Origin: Pyropia haitanensis
Lineage: Eukaryota; Rhodophyta; Bangiophyceae; Bangiales; Bangiaceae
Length of the DNA stretch: 22,360 nucleotides
Reading direction: 5' to 3'
Assembly: GCA_008729055.1 (NCBI GenBank)
Contig: SDUX01000080.1
Location: 1 to 22,360 of the forward strand
Below, piece by piece: positions 9,037-19,300 of the stretch (within the stretch, counting starts at the first letter, position 1; every line of letters begins with the position of its first letter). Under the pieces are notes generated by a model that saw only the letters and a list, made by a program, of their open reading frames with translations, ran no database searches and was not told where the DNA came from. The position numbers were made by a program, and so were the translations under genes.

Positions 9037-9364
9037 CTGACGCCCCACAGTGCTCTCGCGCACTAGAAGCTACAGTTCTCAGATCCCAACAGTACAGCAG
9101 ACCTCCTCCACTACAGTTGTGGTTCTCATCGGCGCTATGGGCGGGTCCAGCTGCGCGACATTGCCCAAAGCGCCACCCTTTGCACGGATTTAAAAATGTC
9201 CGGACCCCGGCAAGCCGTCCAAAAACTTTTAGCAATTGTACGCCACCAGGTACTCATACCTTTAGTTTAAGTGCAAAAAAAAGAGGACGGTGAACCACAA
9301 AAAAGCTCTGAAAGGTGGGGCGTTTATAGCATGAAGCGCTTCTTTCCCAACGTTCCTGGCTTTG
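9037..9364. other. Unique DNA between foldback and satellite; no gene
   Basis: A mixed-composition segment without open frames of note. CTAGT at 8642 and ACTAG at 9062 suggest that a weaker continuation of the foldback may reach about 9080 after a 22-base asymmetry. A run of eight A lies at 9273-9280 and another A6 at 9298-9303. The satellite begins abruptly at 9365. Confidence 0.4.
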
Positions 9365-9598
9365 GAAAGTGGGCCAACAGTCGCCAAAATGTCCGCCGCG
9401 CCACCCAAACTGTCCTCTGCGCGTTCCGCTCGTCACACCGGCGTGGGCGGTGTGAGGGCGGAACTTTTTGCACCGTCCACCACACCTGGCTGTCGGGATC
9501 CCCACGTGGCAAAAACCATCCCACAATATTGACACGTGGAAACCGGCGCTCCACAAAACACTCGTTGCATCCAACGGACGCGCCAACAAACGGGTCGG

Positions 9599-9770
9599 CC
9601 AACCACCCCATGCACGACCGTGCGGGTGGAACCTCGGACATTGTGCGGGCGGCTGTATGGCTGGAATAAAAGATGCGCGCCCATTCCGCCGCCGGATCGT
9701 GTGCAGCACTGCTGTACACGCAAAAGTGGGCAAAAGTGGGCTAAAGTGGGCAAAAGTGGATAAGAAGCGG
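9599..9770 (+). repeat. Satellite sub-repeat A (172 bp), first occurrence
   Basis: Starts with CCAACCACCCCATGCACGACC and ends with three full AAAGTGGGC-type motifs and GATAAGAAGCGG. It is followed without a gap by sub-repeat B. A carries the diagnostic ATTGTGCGGGCGGCTG and GGAATAAAAGATGCG. It recurs at the same offset (+234) in every monomer except the short one. Confidence 0.85.
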
Positions 9771-9942
9771 CCAACCACCCCATGCATGACCGTGCGGGTG
9801 GAACCTCGGACGTCGAGCGGGCGGATCTATGGCTGGAATGAAGGATGCGAGCCAATTCGGCCGCCGGATCGCGTGCAGCATTGCTGTACAAGCAAAAGTG
9901 GGCAAAAGTGGGCAAAAGTGGGCAAAAGTGGGTAGGAAGTGG
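9771..9942 (+). repeat. Satellite sub-repeat B (172 bp), first occurrence
   Basis: A diverged copy of sub-repeat A: CCAACCACCCCATGCATGACC start, GTCGAGCGGGCGG and GGAATGAAGGATGCGAG in place of the A variants, then four AAAAGTGGG motifs. A and B being adjacent direct repeats shows that the present monomer grew by an internal duplication before it was amplified as a 689 bp unit. Confidence 0.85.
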
Positions 9943-9978
9943 GTAAGAAGTGGGCAAAAAGTGGGCAAAAAGGGGGCC
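9892..9978 (+). repeat. 10 bp AAAAGTGGGC micro-repeat, phased A-tracts and G3 tracts
   Basis: A4 tracts at 9894, 9904, 9914 and 9924 are exactly 10 bp apart. G3 or longer tracts follow at 9900, 9910, 9920, 9930, 9941, 9952, 9963 and 9972 (G5). The A-tract spacing is near one helical turn, which predicts curved DNA; the G-tract series with 6-8 base loops could allow a quadruplex on the plus strand. The same block recurs at this place in each monomer, and a shorter one ends sub-repeat A (9721-9757). Confidence 0.8.
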
Positions 9979-10131
9979 AAATTGGGACACAAATGGGCAA
10001 TTGGGGGCAAGAAGTTTCCAAAACTGCAAAGAAAACGGACGTGAAAGTGCCCAGAAAGTGGTCCAACAGTGGCCAGAAAGTGCGCCGCGCCACCCAAACT
10101 GTCCACTGCGCGTTCCGCTCGTCACACTGGC

Positions 10132-10169
10132 GTGGACGGTGTGATGGCGGAACTTTTTGCACCGTCCAC
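10132..10169. repeat. Monomer stem-loop (representative copy)
   Basis: GTGGACGGTG (10132-10141) is complementary to CACCGTCCAC (10160-10169) over ten bases, with an 18-base loop. In about half of the monomers the last base of the right arm is T instead of C, and in the first monomer the left arm is GTGGGCGGTG; both changes leave a G-T wobble. A competing stem TCACAC/GTGTGA overlaps the left arm. It occurs in every complete monomer. Confidence 0.6.
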
Positions 10170-10191
10170 CACACCTGGCTGTCGGGATCCC

Positions 10192-10227
10192 CACGTGGCA
10201 AAAACCATCCCACAATATTGACACGTG
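10192..10227. promoter_or_regulatory. Pair of CACGTG (G-box) motifs, representative copy
   Basis: CACGTGG occurs at 10192 and 10222, exactly 30 bp (about three helical turns) apart, with the palindrome CAATATTG at 10213-10220 between them. CACGTG is the known core of bHLH and bZIP binding sites. It is present in all complete monomers, so the array holds close to forty copies. Binding is inference. Confidence 0.35.
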
Positions 10228-12806
10228 GAAACCGGCGCTCCACAAAACACTCGTTGCATCCAACGGACGCGCCAACAAACGGGTCGGCCAACCACCCCAT
10301 GCACGACCGTGCGGGTGAAACCTCGGACATTGTGCGGGCGGCTGTATGGCTGGAATAAAAGATGCGCGCCCATTCCGCCGCCGGATCGTGTGCAGCACTG
10401 CTGTACACGCAAAAGTGGGCAAAAGTGGGCTAAAGTGGGCAAAAGTGGATAAGAAGCGGCCAACCACCCCATGCATGACCGTGCGGGTGGAACCTCGGAC
10501 GTCGAGCGGGCGGATCTATGGCTGGAATGAAGGATGCGAGCCAATTCGGCCGCCGGATCGCGTGCAGCATTGCTGTACAAGCAAAAGTGGGCAAAAGTGG
10601 GCAAAAGTGGGCAAAAGTGGGTAGGAAGTGGGTAAGAAGTGGGCAAAAAGTGGGCAAAAAGGGGGCCAAATTGGGACACAAATGGGCAATTGGGGGCAAG
10701 AAGTTTCCAAAACTGCAAAGAAAACGGACGTGAAAGTGCCCAGAAAGTGGTCCAACAGTGGCCAGAAAGTGCGCCGCGCCACCCAAACTGTCCACTGCGC
10801 GTTCCGCTCGTCACACTGGCGTGGACGGTGTGATGGCGGAACTTTTTGCACCGTCCATCACACCTGGCTGTCGGGATCCCCACGTGGCAAAAACCATCCC
10901 ACAATATTGACACGTGGAAACCGGCGCTCCACAAAACACTCGTTGCATCCAACGGACGCGCCAACAAACGGGTCGGCCAACCACCCCATGCACGACCGTG
11001 CGGGTGGAACCTCGGACATTGTGCGGGCGGCTGTATGGCTGGAATAAAAGATGCGCGCCCATTCCGCCGCCGGATCGTGTGCAGCACTGCTGTACACGCA
11101 AAAGTGGGCAAAAGTGGGCTAAAGTGGGCAAAAGTGGATAAGAAGCGGCCAACCACCCCATGCATGACCGTGCGGGTGGAACCTCGGACGTCGAGCGGGC
11201 GGATCTATGGCTGGAATGAAGGATGCGAGCCAATTCGGCCGCCGGATCGCGTGCAGCATTGCTGTACAAGCAAAAGTGGGCAAAAGTGGGCAAAAGTGGG
11301 CAAAAGTGGGTAGGAAGTGGGTAAGAAGTGGGCAAAAAGTGGGCAAAAAGGGGGCCAAATTGGGACACAAATGGGCAATTGGGGGCAAGAAGTTTCCAAA
11401 ACTGCAAAGAAAACGGACGTGAAAGTGCCCAGAAAGTGGTCCAACAGTGGCCAGAAAGTGCGCCGCGCCACCCAAACTGTCCACTGCGCGTTCCGCTCGT
11501 CACACTGGCGTGGACGGTGTGATGGCGGAACTTTTTGCACCGTCCATCACACCTGGCTGTCGGGATCCCCACGTGGCAAAAACCATCCCACAATATTGAC
11601 ACGTGGAAACCGGCGCTCCACAAAACACTCGTTGCATCCAACGGACGCGCCAACAAACGGGTCGGCCAACCACCCCATGCACGACCGTGCGGGTGGAACC
11701 TCGGACATTGTGCGGGCGGCTGTATGGCTGGAATAAAAGATGCGCGCCCATTCCGCCGCCGGATCGTGTGCAGCACTGCTGTACACGCAAAAGTGGGCAA
11801 AAGTGGGCTAAAGTGGGCAAAAGTGGATAAGAAGCGGCCAACCACCCCATGCATGACCGTGCGGGTGGAACCTCGGACGTCGAGCGGGCGGATCTATGGC
11901 TGGAATGAAGGATGCGAGCCAATTCGGCCGCCGGATCGCGTGCAGCATTGCTGTACAAGCAAAAGTGGGCAAAAGTGGGCAAAAGTGGGCAAAAGTGGGT
12001 AGGAAGTGGGTAAGAAGTGGGCAAAAAGTGGGCAAAAGGGGGCCAAATTGGGACACAAATGGGCAATTGGGGGCAAGAAGTTTCCAAAACTGCAAAGAAA
12101 ACGGACGTGAAAGTGCCCAGAAAGTGGTCCAACAGTGGCCAGAAAGTGCGCCGCGCCACCCAAACTGTCCACTGCGCGTTCCGCTCGTCACACTGGCGTG
12201 GACGGTGTGATGGCGGAACTTTTTGCACCGTCCACCACACCTGGCTGTCGGGATCCCCACGTGGCAAAAACCATCCCACAATATTGACACGTGGAAACCG
12301 GCGCTCCACAAAACACTCGTTGCATCCAACGGACGCGCCAACAAACGGGTCGGCCAACCACCCCATGCACGACCGTGCGGGTGGAACCTCGGACATTGTG
12401 CGGGCGGCTGTATGGCTGGAATAAAAGATGCGCGCCCATTCCGCCGCCGGATCGTGTGCAGCACTGCTGTACACGCAAAAGTGGGCAAAAGTGGGCTAAA
12501 GTGGGCAAAAGTGGATAAGAAGCGGCCAACCACCCCATGCATGACCGTGCGGGTGGAACCTCGGACGTCGAGCGGGCGGATCTATGGCTGGAATGAAGGA
12601 TGCGAGCCAATTCGGCCGCCGGATCGCGTGCAGCATTGCTGTACAAGCAAAAGTGGGCAAAAGTGGGCAAAAGTGGGCAAAAGTGGGTAGGAAGTGGGTA
12701 AGAAGTGGGCAAAAAGTGGGCAAAAAGGGGGCCAATTGGGACACAAATGGGCAATTGGGGGCAAGAAGTTTCCAAAACTGCAAAGAAACGGACGTGAAAG
12801 TGCCCA

Positions 12807-13321
12807 GAAAGTGGTCCAACAGTGGCCAGAAAGTGCGCCGCGCCACCCAAACTGTCCACTGCGCGCGTTCCGCTCGTCACACTGGCGTGGACGGTGTGAT
12901 GGCGGAACTTTTTGCACCGTCCACACACCTGGCTGTCGGGATCCCCACGTGGCAAAAACCATCCCACAATATTGACACGTGGAAACCGCGCTCCACAAAC
13001 ACTCGTTGCATCCAACGGACGCGCCAACAAACGGGTCGGCCAACCACCCCATGCAGACCGTGCGGGTGGAACCTCGGACGTCGAGCGGGCGGATCTATGG
13101 CTGGAATGAAGGATGCGAGCCAATTCGGCCGCCGGATCGCGTGCAGCATTGCTGTACAAGCAAAAGTGGGCAAAAGTGGGCAAAAGTGGGCAAAAGTGGG
13201 TAGGAAGTGGGTAAGAAGTGGGCAAAAAGTGGGCAAAAAGGGGGCCAAATTGGGACACAAATGGGCAATTGGGGGCAAGAAGTTTCCAAAACTGCAAAGA
13301 AAACGGACGTGAAAGTGCCCA
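12807..13321 (+). repeat. Short satellite monomer (one 172 bp sub-repeat lost)
   Basis: This unit is 515 bp. Upstream of about 13040 it follows the sequence before sub-repeat A, and from about 13075 (GTCGAGCGGGCGG) it follows sub-repeat B. Between these points it is in the roughly 44 bases that A and B share. The length difference is 172 plus a net two one-base changes, so exactly one sub-repeat is missing, as expected from unequal crossing over or replication slippage between A and B, or from an assembly collapse. Confidence 0.8.
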
Positions 13322-16300
13322 GAAAGTGGTCCAACAGTGGCCAGAAAGTGCGCCGCGCCACCCAAACTGTCCACTGCGCGTTCCGCTCGTCACACTGGCG
13401 TGGACGGTGTGATGGCGGAACTTTTTGCACCGTCCACCACACCTGGCTGTCGGGATCCCCACGTGGCAAAAACCATCCCACAATATTGACACGTGGAAAC
13501 CGGCGCTCCACAAAACACTCGTTGCATCCAACGGACGCGCCAACAAACGGGTCGGCCAACCACCCCATGCACGACCGTGCGGGTGGAACCTCGGACATTG
13601 TGCGGGCGGCTGTATGGCTGGAATAAAAGATGCGCGCCCATTCCGCCGCCGGATCGTGTGCAGCACTGCTGTACACGCAAAAGTGGGCAAAAGTGGGCTA
13701 AAGTGGGCAAAAGTGGATAAGAAGCGGCCAACCACCCCATGCATGACCGTGCGGGTGGAACCTCGGACGTCGAGCGGGCGGATCTATGGCTGGAATGAAG
13801 GATGCGAGCCAATTCGGCCGCCGGATCGCGTGCAGCATTGCTGTACAAGCAAAAGTGGGCAAAAGTGGGCAAAAGTGGGCAAAAGTGGGTAGGAAGTGGG
13901 TAAGAAGTGGGCAAAAAGTGGGCAAAAAGGGGGCCAAATTGGGACACAAATGGGCAATTGGGGGCAAGAAGTTTCCAAAACTGCAAAGAAAACGGACGTG
14001 AAAGTGCCCAGAAAGTGGTCCAACAGTGGCCAGAAAGTGCGCCGCGCCACCCAAACTGTCCACTGCGCGTTCCGCTCGTCACACTGGCGTGGACGGTGTG
14101 ATGGCGGAACTTTTTGCACCGTCCACCACACCTGGCTGTCGGGATCCCCACGTGGCAAAAACCATCCCACAATATTGACACGTGGAAACCGGCGCTCCAC
14201 AAAACACTCGTTGCATCCAACGGACGCGCCAACAAACGGGTCGGCCAACCACCCCATGCACGACCGTGCGGGTGGAACCTCGGACATTGTGCGGGCGGCT
14301 GTATGGCTGGAATAAAAGATGCGCGCCCATTCCGCCGCCGGATCGTGTGCAGCACTGCTGTACACGCAAAAGTGGGCAAAAGTGGGCTAAAGTGGGCAAA
14401 AGTGGATAAGAAGCGGCCAACCACCCCATGCATGACCGTGCGGGTGGAACCTCGGACGTCGAGCGGGCGGATCTATGGCTGGAATGAAGGATGCGAGCCA
14501 ATTCGGCCGCCGGATCGCGTGCAGCATTGCTGTACAAGCAAAAGTGGGCAAAAGTGGGCAAAAGTGGGCAAAAGTGGGTAGGAAGTGGGTAAGAAGTGGG
14601 CAAAAAGTGGGCAAAAAGGGGGCCAAATTGGGACACAAATGGGCAATTGGGGGCAAGAAGTTTCCAAAACTGCAAAGAAAACGGACGTGAAAGTGCCCAG
14701 AAAGTGGTCCAACAGTGGCCAGAAAGTGCGCCGCGCCACCCAAACTGTCCACTGCGCGTTCCGCTCGTCACACTGGCGTGGACGGTGTGATGGCGGAACT
14801 TTTTGCACCGTCCATCACACCTGGCTGTCGGGATCCCCACGTGGCAAAAACCATCCCACAATATTGACACGTGGAAACCGGCGCTCCACAAAACACTCGT
14901 TGCATCCAACGGACGCGCCAACAAACGGGTCGGCCAACCACCCCATGCACGACCGTGCGGGTGGAACCTCGGACATTGTGCGGGCGGCTGTATGGCTGGA
15001 ATAAAAGATGCGCGCCCATTCCGCCGCCGGATCGTGTGCAGCACTGCTGTACACGCAAAAGTGGGCAAAAGTGGGCTAAAGTGGGCAAAAGTGGATAAGA
15101 AGCGGCCAACCACCCCATGCATGACCGTGCGGGTGGAACCTCGGACGTCGAGCGGGCGGATCTATGGCTGGAATGAAGGATGCGAGCCAATTCGGCCGCC
15201 GGATCGCGTGCAGCATTGCTGTACAAGCAAAAGTGGGCAAAAGTGGGCAAAAGTGGGCAAAAGTGGGTAGGAAGTGGGTAAGAAGTGGGCAAAAAGTGGG
15301 CAAAAAGGGGGCCAAATTGGGACACAAATGGGCAATTGGGGGCAAGAAGTTTCCAAAACTGCAAAGAAAACGGACGTGAAAGTGCCCAGAAAGTGGTCCA
15401 ACAGTGGCCAGAAAGTGCGCCGCGCCACCCAAACTGTCCACTGCGCGTTCCGCTCGTCACACTGGCGTGGACGGTGTGATGGCGGAACTTTTTGCACCGT
15501 CCACCACACCTGGCTGTCGGGATCCCCACGTGGCAAAAACCATCCCACAATATTGACACGTGGAAACCGGCGCTCCACAAAACACTCGTTGCATCCAACG
15601 GACGCGCCAACAAACGGGTCGGCCAACCACCCCATGCACGACCGTGCGGGTGGAACCTCGGACATTGTGCGGGCGGCTGTATGGCTGGAATAAAAGATGC
15701 GCGCCCATTCCGCCGCCGGATCGTGTGCAGCACTGCTGTACACGCAAAAGTGGGCAAAAGTGGGCTAAAGTGGGCAAAAGTGGATAAGAAGCGGCCAACC
15801 ACCCCATGCATGACCGTGCGGGTGGAACCTCGGACGTCGAGCGGGCGGATCTATGGCTGGAATGAAGGATGCGAGCCAATTCGGCCGCCGGATCGCGTGC
15901 AGCATTGCTGTACAAGCAAAAGTGGGCAAAAGTGGGCAAAAGTGGGCAAAAGTGGGTAGGAAGTGGGTAAGAAGTGGGCAAAAAGTGGGCAAAAAGGGGG
16001 CCAAATTGGGACACAAATGGGCAATTGGGGGCAAGAAGTTTCCAAAACTGCAAAGAAAACGGACGTGAAAGTGCCCAGAAAGTGGTCCAACAGTGGCCAG
16101 AAAGTGCGCCGCGCCACCCAAACTGTCCACTGCGCGTTCCGCTCGTCACACTGGCGTGGACGGTGTGATGGCGGAACTTTTTGCACCGTCCACCACACCT
16201 GGCTGTCGGGATCCCCACGTGGCAAAAACCATCCCACAATATTGACACGTGGAAACCGGCGCTCCACAAAACACTCGTTGCATCCAACGGACGCGCCAAC

Positions 16301-19300
16301 AAACGGGTCGGCCAACCACCCCATGCACGACCGTGCGGGTGGAACCTCGGACATTGTGCGGGCGGCTGTATGGCTGGAATAAAAGATGCGCGCCCATTCC
16401 GCCGCCGGATCGTGTGCAGCACTGCTGTACACGCAAAAGTGGGCAAAAGTGGGCTAAAGTGGGCAAAAGTGGATAAGAAGCGGCCAACCACCCCATGCAT
16501 GACCGTGCGGGTGGAACCTCGGACGTCGAGCGGGCGGATCTATGGCTGGAATGAAGGATGCGAGCCAATTCGGCCGCCGGATCGCGTGCAGCATTGCTGT
16601 ACAAGCAAAAGTGGGCAAAAGTGGGCAAAAGTGGGCAAAAGTGGGTAGGAAGTGGGTAAGAAGTGGGCAAAAAGTGGGCAAAAAGGGGGCCAAATTGGGA
16701 CACAAATGGGCAATTGGGGGCAAGAAGTTTCCAAAACTGCAAAGAAAACGGACGTGAAAGTGCCCAGAAAGTGGTCCAACAGTGGCCAGAAAGTGCGCCG
16801 CGCCACCCAAACTGTCCACTGCGCGTTCCGCTCGTCACACTGGCGTGGACGGTGTGATGGCGGAACTTTTTGCACCGTCCATCACACCTGGCTGTCGGGA
16901 TCCCCACGTGGCAAAAACCATCCCACAATATTGACACGTGGAAACCGGCGCTCCACAAAACACTCGTTGCATCCAACGGACGCGCCAACAAACGGGTCGG
17001 CCAACCACCCCATGCACGACCGTGCGGGTGGAACCTCGGACATTGTGCGGGCGGCTGTATGGCTGGAATAAAAGATGCGCGCCCATTCCGCCGCCGGATC
17101 GTGTGCAGCACTGCTGTACACGCAAAAGTGGGCAAAAGTGGGCTAAAGTGGGCAAAAGTGGATAAGAAGCGGCCAACCACCCCATGCATGACCGTGCGGG
17201 TGGAACCTCGGACGTCGAGCGGGCGGATCTATGGCTGGAATGAAGGATGCGAGCCAATTCGGCCGCCGGATCGCGTGCAGCATTGCTGTACAAGCAAAAG
17301 TGGGCAAAAGTGGGCAAAAGTGGGCAAAAGTGGGTAGGAAGTGGGTAAGAAGTGGGCAAAAAGTGGGCAAAAAGGGGGCCAAATTGGGACACAAATGGGC
17401 AATTGGGGGCAAGAAGTTTCCAAAACTGCAAAGAAAACGGACGTGAAAGTGCCCAGAAAGTGGTCCAACAGTGGCCAGAAAGTGCGCCGCGCCACCCAAA
17501 CTGTCCACTGCGCGTTCCGCTCGTCACACTGGCGTGGACGGTGTGATGGCGGAACTTTTTGCACCGTCCATCACACCTGGCTGTCGGGATCCCCACGTGG
17601 CAAAAACCATCCCACAATATTGACACGTGGAAACCGGCGCTCCACAAAACACTCGTTGCATCCAACGGACGCGCCAACAAACGGGTCGGCCAACCACCCC
17701 ATGCACGACCGTGCGGGTGGAACCTCGGACATTGTGCGGGCGGCTGTATGGCTGGAATAAAAGATGCGCGCCCATTCCGCCGCCGGATCGTGTGCAGCAC
17801 TGCTGTACACGCAAAAGTGGGCAAAAGTGGGCTAAAGTGGGCAAAAGTGGATAAGAAGCGGCCAACCACCCCATGCATGACCGTGCGGGTGGAACCTCGG
17901 ACGTCGAGCGGGCGGATCTATGGCTGGAATGAAGGATGCGAGCCAATTCGGCCGCCGGATCGCGTGCAGCATTGCTGTACAAGCAAAAGTGGGCAAAAGT
18001 GGGCAAAAGTGGGCAAAAGTGGGTAGGAAGTGGGTAAGAAGTGGGCAAAAAGTGGGCAAAAAGGGGGCCAAATTGGGACACAAATGGGCAATTGGGGGCA
18101 AGAAGTTTCCAAAACTGCAAAGAAAACGGACGTGAAAGTGCCCAGAAAGTGGTCCAACAGTGGCCAGAAAGTGCGCCGCGCCACCCAAACTGTCCACTGC
18201 GCGTTCCGCTCGTCACACTGGCGTGGACGGTGTGATGGCGGAACTTTTTGCACCGTCCATCACACCTGGCTGTCGGGATCCCCACGTGGCAAAAAACCAT
18301 CCCACAATATTGACACGTGGAAACCGGCGCTCCACAAAACACTCGTTGCATCCAACGGACGCGCCAACAAACGGGTCGGCCAACCACCCCATGCACGACC
18401 GTGCGGGTGGAACCTCGGACATTGTGCGGGCGGCTGTATGGCTGGAATAAAAGATGCGCGCCCATTCCGCCGCCGGATCGTGTGCAGCACTGCTGTACAC
18501 GCAAAAGTGGGCAAAAGTGGGCTAAAGTGGGCAAAAGTGGATAAGAAGCGGCCAACCACCCCATGCATGACCGTGCGGGTGGAACCTCGGACGTCGAGCG
18601 GGCGGATCTATGGCTGGAATGAAGGATGCGAGCCAATTCGGCCGCCGGATCGCGTGCAGCATTGCTGTACAAGCAAAAGTGGGCAAAAGTGGGCAAAAGT
18701 GGGCAAAAGTGGGTAGGAAGTGGGTAAGAAGTGGGCAAAAAGTGGGCAAAAAGGGGGCCAAATTGGGACACAAATGGGCAATTGGGGGCAAGAAGTTTCC
18801 AAAACTGCAAAGAAAACGGACGTGAAAGTGCCCAGAAAGTGGTCCAACAGTGGCCAGAAAGTGCGCCGCGCCACCCAAACTGTCCACTGCGCGTTCCGCT
18901 CGTCACACTGGCGTGGACGGTGTGATGGCGGAACTTTTTGCACCGTCCACCACACCTGGCTGTCGGGATCCCCACGTGGCAAAAACCATCCCACAATATT
19001 GACACGTGGAAACCGGCGCTCCACAAAACACTCGTTGCATCCAACGGACGCGCCAACAAACGGGTCGGCCAACCACCCCATGCACGACCGTGCGGGTGGA
19101 ACCTCGGACATTGTGCGGGCGGCTGTATGGCTGGAATAAAAGATGCGCGCCCATTCCGCCGCCGGATCGTGTGCAGCACTGCTGTACACGCAAAAGTGGG
19201 CAAAAGTGGGCTAAAGTGGGCAAAAGTGGATAAGAAGCGGCCAACCACCCCATGCATGACCGTGCGGGTGGAACCTCGGACGTCGAGCGGGCGGATCTAT

